Positions 44,224 to 53,600 of a stretch of DNA of 64,000 nucleotides are shown in pieces. The DNA is taken from NCBI GenBank assembly GCA_947498815.1, contig CANMLU010000007.1, positions 124,001-188,000 of the forward strand. The letters are read 5' to 3'. This DNA comes from an uncultured Aquimarina sp. GTDB lineage: Bacteria > Bacteroidota > Bacteroidia > Flavobacteriales > Flavobacteriaceae. Each line of letters begins with the position of its first letter. Position 1 is the first letter of the stretch. The notes beneath the pieces are model-generated. The model searched no databases. It was given only the letters and a program-made list of their open reading frames with translations, and had not been told where the DNA came from. The position numbers and the translations under genes are program-made.

Positions 44224-46731
44224 ATGATTAAAAATTATATCAAAATAGCCTGGAGAAATGCCATGAGGCAAAAACAATTTACGATCCTTAATATACTTGG
44301 CCTTAGTATTGGGATTGGTACATGTTTTATAATAGGATTATTTCTGCATAGCGAAATGACCTATGATACTTTTCATGAAAAAGGAGATCGGATTTATAGA
44401 GTCAACCAACCCAATATTTGGGGAAATTGGGATCAATTATCTTCGGCCACCGGGCCCAATGTGGCTACAGCATTAAAAGAAGATGCTCCAGAGTTTGAAG
44501 AAGTAACAAGATTATTAAGTACAGGGGCGCAAATTCTCAGGACAAATGTTAATGATGAGGTTAATTTATATAATGAAGAAGCCTATTTTGCTGCCGAAGA
44601 AAATGTTTTTAATGTATTTTCTTTTAAATTTCTTCAAGGCGATCCCAAAACAGCCCTTACCGAACCTTTGAGCATGGTAATGACCAAAAAAACCACCGAG
44701 CGTTATTTTGGAAACGAGGATGCTATAGGAAAAACAGTTGAGGTTAAAGATTTTGACGGTTCCTGGAAAACATACACAGTCAAAGGAGTACTTGCCGATG
44801 TGCCACATAAGTCGCACATTCAGTTTAGTATGATCGTTTCCTTGAAAAGCTATTCAGAAATGATGGATATGCATGGTTGGAAATGGATATGGACATCCTT
44901 TTCTACTTATGGTTTGGTAAAAGAAGGAACGGATATGCAGGCGTTTACCGATAAACTTCAGGCAATACCGCCAAAATGGGCGCCACCAACCACCGAGCGT
45001 ATTTTTAATCAAAAGTTCGAAGAGTTTACCGGCGGTCATGCATGGACTTTGGATCTTCAACCGCTCAAGGATATATATATGTCCGAGGCACCGGCCTTTC
45101 ATTCTTTTGGCCCTGCGGGGAATCCAATGTTTATCAAAATATTTGGAGCAATAGGCATTTTGGTCCTTATACTATCTAGCATTAATTTTATGAACCTTTC
45201 TACGGCTAGATCATCCAAAAGAGCAAAAGAAATAGGAGTGAGAAAAGTTTTAGGATCTAAGCGAAAAGCACTCATTAAACAGTTTATAATCGAATCGACC
45301 CTTTATGTTTTGGCGGGTACCATTTTTGCGCTCATATTGGTTCAGCTTTGCTTAAAAGTATTTAATACCATAGCCGAAGTACAGCTAGAGTTATTACCTT
45401 ATCTTATAAATCCTGTATTTCTAGGTATTGTGTTATTATTTGTATTGCTATTAGGTGTGATTTCGGGTAGTTACCCAGCCTTTTACCTTTCGATGTTTCG
45501 ACCTATAGAAACCCTTAAGGGGAAAATAAGCTCAAAATTTAAAGGAAAAGGAATTAGAAATGGATTAGTAGTTTTTCAATTTACGATTTCTATAGCACTC
45601 GTTATTTGTACCTTATTTGTACATAAACAACTTGCCTATACTTCTTCTCTAGATGTGGGGTTTGAGAAGGATAACATTCTTCAAATTCATAATATTGAAC
45701 AAATGGGTTTTGATACCGAAACCTTTAAGACAAAGCTTTTATCAAATCCTGCGTTCACTAAGGTCGGAAAATCTTTTGGAATCCCTCCTAATATTTGGAC
45801 CGGTGATCGATATAAAGCTTTGGGACCAGAAAACGATGTGGTTCAACTTAGAAATGTAAGAACAGAAGAGGATTATCTTGATGTACTGGGAGTAGAGTTT
45901 GTGGCTGGTCGAAATTTTGAAGCCTCTCGTTCTAATGATAAATACAAAGTAGTATTAAATGAAGAAGCAGTTAAAAGCTTAGGTTGGGGAACGCAACAAA
46001 CATATGGTGCCGATTCTCCCATAGGAAAAATTTTAGCGCTGGCTTCTGGAGATGAGGATGAGTTCGAAGTGATAGGCGTGGTTAAAAACTTCAATTTTAC
46101 CAGTGTACGACAAAAAATTGAGCCATTGGTTATGATTCATCATCAAAACGATAAAGTATGGGATTATGGAGCAGGCTTATCGTATTATTCGATGAGAATC
46201 AACCCCGAAGTGATTAAAAACGCTACGCACCTTCAGACCTTGATCGAAGATGTTAAAGAAGAGATAGCACAGGTGGATTCCTCCATTCCGTTTGAATATA
46301 GTTTTATGGATCAGGAATTTGAAAACACATTCGAAGCCGAACAAAAAATGGGCTTGATCTTAAATATTTTTACGCTTATGGCAATTATTATTGCTTGCCT
46401 TGGTTTATTTGGTTTGGCAGCTTTTACAGCAGAACAGCGTTTAAAGGAGCTAAGCATAAGAAAAGTATTGGGCGCAAAGGTATCCGAACTGGCATTATTG
46501 TTTTCTTCAGAATTTACCAAACTTATAGGTATCGCTATTCTTTTGGCGGTGCCAATTGCTTATTTCTTGGTAGATGAGTGGCTCCAAGATTTTGCTTACC
46601 GCACACCGGTAGATGCATGGGTATTTGTAATCGCGGCGTTGTGTGCTTTTATCATTACCATGATTACCGTAGGCTTTCAAACGGTAAAAGCAGCTTCTAC
46701 AAATCCGGTTGATAATTTGAGAACAGAATAA
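44224..46731 (+). CDS. ABC permease with two MacB_PCD/FtsX units (6 of 6)
   Basis: 835 residues and a close paralogue of permease 5. TM1 is LNILGLSIGIGTCFIIGLFL; FtsX coupling helices are SKRAKEIGVRKVLGSKRKAL and LKELSIRKVLGAKVSEL; the C-terminus is NPVDNLRTE. Differences from permease 5 concentrate in the periplasmic domains, as expected if the pair evolves toward different substrates. It is followed after 51 nt by the second ATPase. Confidence 0.92.
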   Translation: MIKNYIKIAWRNAMRQKQFTILNILGLSIGIGTCFIIGLFLHSEMTYDTFHEKGDRIYRVNQPNIWGNWDQLSSATGPNVATALKEDAPEFEEVTRLLSTGAQILRTNVNDEVNLYNEEAYFAAEENVFNVFSFKFLQGDPKTALTEPLSMVMTKKTTERYFGNEDAIGKTVEVKDFDGSWKTYTVKGVLADVPHKSHIQFSMIVSLKSYSEMMDMHGWKWIWTSFSTYGLVKEGTDMQAFTDKLQAIPPKWAPPTTERIFNQKFEEFTGGHAWTLDLQPLKDIYMSEAPAFHSFGPAGNPMFIKIFGAIGILVLILSSINFMNLSTARSSKRAKEIGVRKVLGSKRKALIKQFIIESTLYVLAGTIFALILVQLCLKVFNTIAEVQLELLPYLINPVFLGIVLLFVLLLGVISGSYPAFYLSMFRPIETLKGKISSKFKGKGIRNGLVVFQFTISIALVICTLFVHKQLAYTSSLDVGFEKDNILQIHNIEQMGFDTETFKTKLLSNPAFTKVGKSFGIPPNIWTGDRYKALGPENDVVQLRNVRTEEDYLDVLGVEFVAGRNFEASRSNDKYKVVLNEEAVKSLGWGTQQTYGADSPIGKILALASGDEDEFEVIGVVKNFNFTSVRQKIEPLVMIHHQNDKVWDYGAGLSYYSMRINPEVIKNATHLQTLIEDVKEEIAQVDSSIPFEYSFMDQEFENTFEAEQKMGLILNIFTLMAIIIACLGLFGLAAFTAEQRLKELSIRKVLGAKVSELALLFSSEFTKLIGIAILLAVPIAYFLVDEWLQDFAYRTPVDAWVFVIAALCAFIITMITVGFQTVKAASTNPVDNLRTE

Positions 46732-46782
46732 AACACAAAAGAGTAATAAAAGAAATATATCAAAGACAAAAAATAGAAAAAT

Positions 46783-47445
46783 ATGTTATTACAATTAAAC
46801 AATATATCAAAATGGGTTCAATCCGGAGGTCAAAAAATATACCTATTAAAGGACATTAATTTTTGGGTTCACGAAGGGGATTTTATTTCCATTATGGGCC
46901 CATCGGGATCCGGAAAATCGACTTTGCTCAATGTGATTGGTATGCTGGATCATTTTAATGAAGGAGAATATTCCTTTTTGGACGAATCGGTACATACCTT
47001 AAAAGAAAAACATCGTGCCAATCTGTATAAACAATATATAGGCTTTGTTTTTCAATCGTATCATTTGATTGATGAGCTAACGGTTAAAGAAAATTTGGAA
47101 ATGCCATTGTTGTATAAAAAACATGGCGCTTCAGAGCGAAAGGCTTTGGTTGCAGATATGTTGGATCGTTTTAATATTGTAGGCAAAAAAGATCTTTTCC
47201 CTGCGCAATTAAGTGGAGGTCAACAACAATTGGTAGGTATTGCCAGAGCACTTATTGCTAGCCCAAAACTTATCCTGGCAGACGAACCTACCGGAAACTT
47301 AAATTCAAAACAAGGAGAAGAAATCATGGAGACTTTTACACAATTAAACAAAGAGGGAGTAACGATTATCCAGGTAACCCATTCTGAAAAAAATATGGCG
47401 TATGGCTCTCGGGTAATTAATTTATTGGACGGGGGGATTGTTTAG
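46783..47445 (+). CDS. ABC transporter ATPase with altered motifs
   Basis: 220 residues of the MacB/LolD type. Walker A GPSGSGKST, Q-loop VFQSYHLIDELTV, Walker B LILADEP and switch His VTHSE are intact. The signature helix reads LSGGQQQLVGIARAL, with Leu in place of the Arg found after QQQ in the first ATPase, and the D-loop reads NLNS instead of NLDS. It may be a second energiser with lower or altered activity for the adjacent permeases 5 and 6. A hairpin terminator follows. Confidence 0.9.
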   Translation: MLLQLNNISKWVQSGGQKIYLLKDINFWVHEGDFISIMGPSGSGKSTLLNVIGMLDHFNEGEYSFLDESVHTLKEKHRANLYKQYIGFVFQSYHLIDELTVKENLEMPLLYKKHGASERKALVADMLDRFNIVGKKDLFPAQLSGGQQQLVGIARALIASPKLILADEPTGNLNSKQGEEIMETFTQLNKEGVTIIQVTHSEKNMAYGSRVINLLDGGIV

Positions 47446-47506
47446 GAAAATCACCCAATTTCATTTGTAATGATAATGAGCCTGTCATTACAAACTGTGT
47501 GTGTCG

Positions 47507-47537
47507 AAGCAATCTGTTCCAACTGGGCAGATTGCTT
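47507..47537 (+). terminator. hairpin after the export cluster
   Basis: AAGCAATCTG (47507-47516) pairs perfectly with CAGATTGCTT (47528-47537) around an 11-nt loop, 62 nt past the ATPase stop. Only TTAT follows. A GAAGCAATCTG-type hairpin is, from memory, a common dispersed intergenic repeat in flavobacteria, so this may be a repeat acting as a terminator. Confidence 0.55.
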
Positions 47538-47569
47538 TATTATGCATGTTCGAAAAGACCCAAAGTATA

Positions 47570-47980
47570 TTAATTCCCCTCTTGAGAGGGGCTAGGGGTG
47601 TGTTTTTCATAGCGATGAATATAATCTTCAATTGCTAATAAAACATTGCACATATCTTTTAGTACCTGATCATCAGTAAATCGAAGAATAGTAATTCCTA
47701 ATGCATTTATTTTCTGCTCTTTCTTTTGATCCTTATAATACACATCAGTTAATTGATGTGAGTATCCATCAACTTCGATACCCAACATCAATTCATGGCA
47801 GAAAAAATCAAGAATATAATTATCAATGGGTTTTTGTCTATGGAAATTATATCCACGCATTTGTTTTCCTTTAATTTTCAGCCAAAGGATAACTTCTGCC
47901 TTGGTACTATTATTTCTTAACTGCCTGGCTAGTTCCTTTAATTTTGGATTGTATGGAATAATTTTTCTTTTTTTACTCAT
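47570..47980 (-). CDS. DUF559 endonuclease-like protein
   Basis: 136 residues. The PD-(D/E)XK-like DUF559 core is seen as LRNNSTKAEVILWLKIK, MRGYNFHRQKPIDNYILDFFC and LGIEVDGYSHQ (Asp, Glu and Asp of the catalytic region), ending in LGITILRFTDDQVL. The last residues, HTPSPSQEGN, are encoded by the inverted repeat at 47576-47602. It is about the same size as the DUF559 part fused to HemD but only distantly similar to it. It probably nicks or cleaves DNA; no methylase or Vsr partner is nearby. Confidence 0.8.
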   Translation of the reverse strand: MSKKRKIIPYNPKLKELARQLRNNSTKAEVILWLKIKGKQMRGYNFHRQKPIDNYILDFFCHELMLGIEVDGYSHQLTDVYYKDQKKEQKINALGITILRFTDDQVLKDMCNVLLAIEDYIHRYEKHTPSPSQEGN

Positions 47981-48010
47981 ATGACACCCCCCAACCCCTC
48001 TTGAGAGGGG
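47576..48010. mobile_element. DUF559 cassette bounded by imperfect inverted repeats (second family)
   Basis: The left end 47576-47602 begins CCCCTCTTGAGAGGGG and continues CTAGGGGTGTG. The right end 47985-48010, read on the other strand, begins CCCCTCTCAAGAGGGG and continues TTGGGGGGTG. Each outer part is a palindrome by itself. The sole gene inside is DUF559. The layout equals that of 19103-19541, although the repeat sequence belongs to a different family. Confidence 0.7.
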
Positions 48011-48059
48011 AGAGTAAACACTCCAAGATAATTATTTATAATTTATTTTGTTATTATGA

Positions 48060-48079
48060 ATCCCAATCTGCGTTGGGAT
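48060..48079 (-). terminator. small hairpin downstream of the 48087 gene
   Basis: ATCCCAA (48060-48066) and TTGGGAT (48073-48079) pair around TCTGCG, 8 nt past the stop of the minus-strand gene. ATCCCAACGCAGATTGGGAT-like hairpins are widely dispersed in bacterial intergenic DNA, so this may be a repeat as well as a terminator. Confidence 0.45.
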
Positions 48080-48086
48080 GACATAG

Positions 48087-49592
48087 TTATTCCGTCACTG
48101 GAGCAACAGTAAACTGTCGTATTGCAGCATTGGGTTCGATGATATTATATCCTTTCCAGAATTCTGGATTGTAGCTGGATAAGTATTGCGGTTTGATCGA
48201 TTTGTTTTCTTTACTATTCTTATAATCGGTTTCGTTTAATGGCTTTGCATCAAAGACTACGATTTCAAATTTATTAAGATTTCCTATCCCCGCATCGATT
48301 TCAAGAGCCAGTTCGTTTTGCTTGCGTTTACCCTTTACATGCTTGTTTTTCTCGATAACCTTTAGGGGGCGATCCACGCCAAAAACATTCCCTTTTATTT
48401 TTTCTAAATATTTTACGGTGTATTTATTGTCTGCTCCTTTGGTAAAAATTGTGGTTCCTTTATATACATTTTCTTTATAGCTTAGTCCCAGTAGCCTGAA
48501 GTTTCTAAGCAACTTCACATTTTGATAATCAACACGCATGATCGCAAAGTTTTCGGTATTTACATATAAGGTACCTTTAAAATCTTCTTTCCGCTTTGGC
48601 TTAAAATCAATAATATACACACTACTATCATCCATATAGGTATAATCCACAAGTGTAAACTCATAGCGGCCGGATTTACGAATAAAATTGAGAGTAGGGT
48701 CTTCCTGAAAAAACATATTCTTAAAAAGACCTTCGATGGCCGATCTTCGATATTTTAAGAAATGACTTTTATCCTCTTTTTTGTCCTTGATCTCATCTTT
48801 GGCGGCGCTTGCATCTTCATTATTTTCTAATATAGAATCCACTTGCACTTTTGTCCCGAAGATTCCAGATTTTATTTTTAAATACGAATCGGGTTTTACA
48901 TTGTCTTTAAAGATTTTTTCTAATTTATCGGATAACGCTTCCATCGAACCCGAGTTGTTCTTATCATACAATTCTGCAGCCTTGATGATATTAATTTTTC
49001 GTTTTTCGGGACCTCCATAATAATCACATAAGGTTTCTGTATAATATTGAGATTTTCTGGGGATGATTTTGGAAATACTATCAATAAAATTTTTGTTAAG
49101 CTCCTCGATAGTTGATTTCTTAAACTCAATATCTAATTTATTCATGGTATTAAACTCTGATTGCCGAAAAAACAAACGCTTTTGAGTCAGGTCAAAATGA
49201 TAGTTTTGTTCTAGTCGATCTTCGACATTCTCAATGATTTCGTCTATGGTAAGTTTTTTATTAGAAACAAAAACACTGTTTAATGCTATTGCTTTGGGTT
49301 CGATATAAATAATACTATCCATAATATTTTGGGTTGCTATTCCAACTTTTTCATATCCCATGGATGAAATATATATCGAATCAATTTCTGAAGCCGTATT
49401 ACCGAGGTTTAAACTAAACCTACCTTCTTCGTTGGTAATCACACCTTGGTTTTCGGATATCTGTATGGTAGCATAGGGGATAGGTTCGTTGGTTTTTTTA
49501 TCTACCACTTTTGAAGCGATAGTTTGTGCATGCATCACAGTGATGGTTACAAGAAAAAGAAATGCGTTTGCGATGGTTTTAAGATGTGTCAT
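48087..49592 (-). CDS. secreted protein with N-terminal carboxypeptidase-regulatory-like domain
   Basis: About 501 residues from 49592 (THLKTIANAFLFLVTITVMHAQ signal peptide); the start at 49631 would add 13 non-signal residues. After the signal peptide comes a CarboxypepD_reg-like beta-sandwich: SKVVDKKTNEPIPYATIQI, GVITNEEGRFSLNL, IDSIYISSMGYEKV. The remainder (about 110-500) contains strands such as GRYEFTLVDYTYMDDSSVYIIDF and FKGTLYVNTENFAIMRVDY, like the outer-membrane-associated DUF5686-like proteins of Bacteroidota. No TonB plug or barrel is evident. Function unknown. Confidence 0.75.
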   Translation of the reverse strand: MTHLKTIANAFLFLVTITVMHAQTIASKVVDKKTNEPIPYATIQISENQGVITNEEGRFSLNLGNTASEIDSIYISSMGYEKVGIATQNIMDSIIYIEPKAIALNSVFVSNKKLTIDEIIENVEDRLEQNYHFDLTQKRLFFRQSEFNTMNKLDIEFKKSTIEELNKNFIDSISKIIPRKSQYYTETLCDYYGGPEKRKINIIKAAELYDKNNSGSMEALSDKLEKIFKDNVKPDSYLKIKSGIFGTKVQVDSILENNEDASAAKDEIKDKKEDKSHFLKYRRSAIEGLFKNMFFQEDPTLNFIRKSGRYEFTLVDYTYMDDSSVYIIDFKPKRKEDFKGTLYVNTENFAIMRVDYQNVKLLRNFRLLGLSYKENVYKGTTIFTKGADNKYTVKYLEKIKGNVFGVDRPLKVIEKNKHVKGKRKQNELALEIDAGIGNLNKFEIVVFDAKPLNETDYKNSKENKSIKPQYLSSYNPEFWKGYNIIEPNAAIRQFTVAPVTE

Positions 49593-49631
49593 AATTGGAT
49601 CAATAAAAGTTTCTATAGGTAAAGACGGCAT

Positions 49632-50022
49632 TATACATTCAAAAGTTGCCTGGGATACCTATAAAAAGTAGACTATAATTAGAACGGTTTGTTACATAGT
49701 TACTTACAATATAAAAATCTGGTAATTATTTTTAGCACTTCTTCCATTTTTTATCCAATTGATACTGTAGTTTCAAGACTTGATAATAAATCATACAATT
49801 AATTGATTATAAGGTAGTTGGCATAAAATTAAGCAGTCGATTTTTATAAAATCCGATAGATTTCTCTTGCATTTTGGTGCTATAGCACCCTACATTTGTT
49901 CCAACAAAAAAGTAAGAAAAAAACATTACAAACCCTTCAATTAAAACGCTTCAGAACACAAAAAATCCTTTCGTAAAAACTCGTCATACAACAATGAAAC
50001 AAACAAAGTAAAGGTAAAAATT
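49632..50022. other. 391-bp intergenic region upstream of the small HTH gene
   Basis: No gene is seen. The only clear feature is the promoter with a perfect palindrome at 49867-49898. The rest is AT-rich. A leader of about 120 nt lies between the likely transcription start and the HTH gene. Confidence 0.5.
49867..49898 (+). promoter_or_regulatory. promoter with palindromic operator before the HTH gene
   Basis: TTG at 49867-49869 and TACATTTG at 49891-49898 are 21 bp apart, a good Bacteroidota promoter. Between them, GGTGCTATAGCACC (49876-49889) is a perfect 14-bp palindrome, well placed to block RNA polymerase. The HTH protein encoded at 50023 is a natural candidate for binding it. Confidence 0.5.
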
Positions 50023-50295
50023 ATGAATGTGATCATCCAACAATTAACACTTATCGAGCGAGTAGATCAACTGATCCGCATGCAAGCTACAGGTACACCT
50101 ATTGAGTTGGCTTCGCGCCTTGGGATTTCGAAAACAAAACTATATCGTGTCATCAATACCATGAAAGCCCTCAATGCACCTGTGGTATATGATGTGGCGC
50201 TACAAAGCTATGTGTACGAAGAAGCGGTTGGGTTTCAATTTGGATTTTACGAAAGTAAAACAGCTACGCGAGTAGCAACTCCTTTTGTTGGATAG
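50023..50295 (+). CDS. small HTH DNA-binding protein
   Basis: 90 residues. An HTH of the HTH_11/DeoR-like kind is visible at about 12-46: RVDQLIRMQATGTPIELASRLGISKTKLYRVINTMKAL. The remainder (NAPVVYDVALQSYVYEEAVGFQFGF) is a small strand pair typical of winged helices. It lies 351 nt upstream of the RHS module on the same strand. It may regulate that module or itself; this is inferred from position and from the palindrome in its promoter. Confidence 0.75.
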   Translation: MNVIIQQLTLIERVDQLIRMQATGTPIELASRLGISKTKLYRVINTMKALNAPVVYDVALQSYVYEEAVGFQFGFYESKTATRVATPFVG

Positions 50296-50425
50296 TGTTT
50301 TTATTGTTCACTTCTATTCTATAGTTTCATATGCCTGTTGAAGATAATTGAACCAGCAAAACATGATGTACTTCGACAAGCCCAGTGTGACAATCATTGG
50401 ATAAAAAAAATCAAAAAAAATTTCT

Positions 50426-50462
50426 CAGTCCCGAAAAACGGAACTGACTCTTCTTATTATTG
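50426..50462 (+). promoter_or_regulatory. palindromic operator plus -7 element, copy 2 of 4
   Basis: CAGTCCC, seven bases of mostly A, then GGAACTG at 50426-50446, followed after exactly 8 bp by TATTATTG (50455-50462). This is the first of two tandem promoters in the long leader of the RHS module; the leader is shared with the gene at 62258. Confidence 0.6.
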
Positions 50463-50551
50463 CACCGGGAAATAAAAAAAGTTTTAAATAATCTCAATTT
50501 TTGAGTCGCTGATCTATGATTTGTATCTGCTTAACGAAAAGTTTTGCAATA

Positions 50552-50607
50552 GGGGAAAAACCCCCTGTTTGTCCTATTGTTTGGCCAGGGTATTAATCGT
50601 AGGTTTG
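50552..50607 (+). promoter_or_regulatory. second, proximal promoter of the RHS module with a G4-A5-C5 palindrome
   Basis: GGGGAAAAACCCCC (50552-50565) precedes TTG (50577-50579), which is 20 bp from TAGGTTTG (50600-50607), a strong match to the TTG/TAnnTTTG promoter. The same set with the same spacings is found at 62135-62191. The palindrome's position is that of an activator site. Confidence 0.6.
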
Positions 50608-50646
50608 CCGCCGGGAAAAATTGAACCAGTCACAAAATAAATACTT

Positions 50647-53600
50647 ATGAATACTATGAAAAACAGCACTTTGTTTTTTTTACTGCTATGGGGGATATCC
50701 ATAAGCAGTCAGGAAACGCCTCACGATTTACCTAAAATTATACCGCCATCACCCACGGTGGCCAATTTAATGCAGTTTGAAGAAATCCCGGTAGATAACT
50801 ACACGGGTCAACCAAATATTACGATCCCTTTATTTTCAAAAAACATCCATCAAGGACTGGGATTAAACCTGGCCTTGAGTTACAATACCCAAGGAGTCAA
50901 GGTAGATAACCGATCGGGATGGACAGGTACAGGATGGTCACTATTTGCTGGGGGATCCGTTTCTCGAACAGTACGGGGAGTGCCAGATGAGATTAATGAT
51001 GGTGTTCGCAAGGGCGTATATCATAATGACGACTTTTGGAATTATGAAAACCTTACCGATGAACAAAAAGGAGAGTTTACCTGGAATGCCTTGGGTACTG
51101 TTTATGATCAATATGATGCAGAGTTGGATTTGTACCAATTCAGTGTTCTTGGTCTATCAGGGCGTTTTGTGATCACCAGAGAAGGCCCGCAGTTATTATC
51201 CAACGACCCCAATGTAAAAATTGAAATAAATCAAAATAGTACTACTGGTGAGATTGCTGGTTTTACGATTATTGATACTCGTGGTTACAACTACCATTTT
51301 GATGTATTAGAACAATCAGAAACTATTCCGGTAAGCGGTAGTATTCCTCAGGGAGGAGAAGGTATTATTTCGGGTGGTAGCACAACCAATATAACCAATG
51401 TTACATCAGCCTGGCATTTATCTCGAATTACGACTAGCAATGATAAAGAAGTACTGTCATTAAGTTATCAGGAGTCTATTGAACGATATACTACTTCTGT
51501 TTATGAAGTCTATAATCGAATTCCTGACCCAGAATACAAACGCCGTATTATTAAGGACCCTTATAATACTGGAGTTATGAAACCCGAATATACCTATACC
51601 TCTACAACAGTTACTTCGACTACAAAAAAGTTATCTGTAATACATTTTTTAGATGGTGTTACTGTTGATTTTCTGATTGGAGGAGTACATCCTGAAACTA
51701 CAGGGGAGAAACTAGAACATTTGGTGATTAACAATGCAGATGGAACTGAAAACAAACGCTATAGTTTTACCTATGAGCAAACGGATCGTTTATGGTTAAC
51801 CAAGGTTACCGAAAAACCTTTGAATGGAGTAGCAAATCATCATGTGTTATCTTATATAGACAAGGCAAGTCTAGCTGCTTTTGGTAGCAAAAGCGATCCA
51901 TGGGGATATAATTTTACGAATGTTTATCAAGAAGCTACGATCCAAAAAGGATTGTTATCCAGTATCCAAACACCAACCGGAGGCATAAAAGAATTTATAT
52001 GGGAAGAACATACATACTCCTACAGGGGGAGTACGAAGCTGCCAGAAACAGATTATGTTCAAAATCCGAATAATACCGATACTCAACGATACACCAATGG
52101 TTTTACAGCAGTATCTCCATTTGTAACGACACCTCCGGTTGCCCTAACCACCTTACAATTAGACCATCCGCAAAGGGTTAAGATCAGATTATCAGGAATT
52201 ACCGATTTCCAACATGAAAAGGACTATGTAAAAGTGACCTTTTCTGCTGCCAACGATCCTACACAAGGGGTATCCCTAGGGCTTGAAAACACATCAGATT
52301 ATATAGATGTACCAGCAGGTAATCATCATGTATTTGTGCAATATATGGGATACAATTTAGATCCAAATTTTACGCAGGTTACAGGTACTATTCAAGTTAC
52401 TTATCAATCTAAAATCAATGGTCCTTTATCGGAATTTAAGTTGGGTGGAGGAGTGCGTATCAAAGAAATATTATTTAAAGATAATGTGACTACGATTACT
52501 CCTGAAAAACGACTCATGTATCAATATACCGAGCCCAATACTGACATAGTATCATCAGGAGCGGTGGACATGTATAAGAGGGGAAATCTAGAGAACGAAT
52601 ATCGTATATCTATACCGTATTATTTTTTTATCGATGGGGATTTTACCGGTGCGGGAGTTGATTTTGATGTCAAAACAAAAGGAATCACTTCCCAATTGAC
52701 CAAAGGTGGTTATGTAGGATATAAAAATGTTACTATATCAGAACTTGATAAAGGATATACCACCTATACCTATACAACTTCTCAAGATTATCCTTCACGA
52801 TCCGGTGTTTTTGTGTTTCCATTTTTAACACCAAACAACCTCGATTTTAAAAGAGGGTTGTTGTTGAAACAGGAAGTCTTTGATCAAGAACATAAGAAAC
52901 TTCAAGAGGTTGAATATACCAACTACAATTTTGTAACCTCCAAGATTATGAATCTTTATAAGCCTACGTATATGGAGGATTGTCGGGACAGACAATTTTA
53001 TGAAACGTATCACGCTGCTATGGCTGGTAGTGCTGCTCAAAAGAATGGGCCCATGTGTGGAGGAGGGCCGTGCGATGTACTTTTTGTGGGCTGCGCAAAT
53101 ACCCCCCCATTAATGTTTATTAACGATATGACTTTTACCTGGGCCCAACTTAAGGAAAGCATCACCAAAGATTATTTTTACGATACTTCGGGTACTACCT
53201 CTATTGTAGAGACCAAAACAAACTACGACTATAATACCGAGAATTACCAGCCCAAAACGGTGACTCAAACCCTTACCGAGGCAGGAAGCACAGATACCTA
53301 TGTTGAAAACCGATACTACCCGGTGGGAGGATATCCAACGGCAGCATTTTCTGGGTCAGAACAGGCGACTATTGGTAGATTAAATATGCTAAATAAAGTA
53401 AATGATCCGGTATATACCCAAAGTCATAAAAATGATACTCTGCTTAGCACAGTGCAGTATATCTATAATGAGTTTGAACCTGATGTAGTGGTACCACAAA
53501 TCATCAAATCTGCCAAAGGTCAAGCAGACATTGAAAATAGATTGGTATATCACGATTATGATGATTATGGTAATCCATTAGAAGTTGCTCAGGAAGATGG

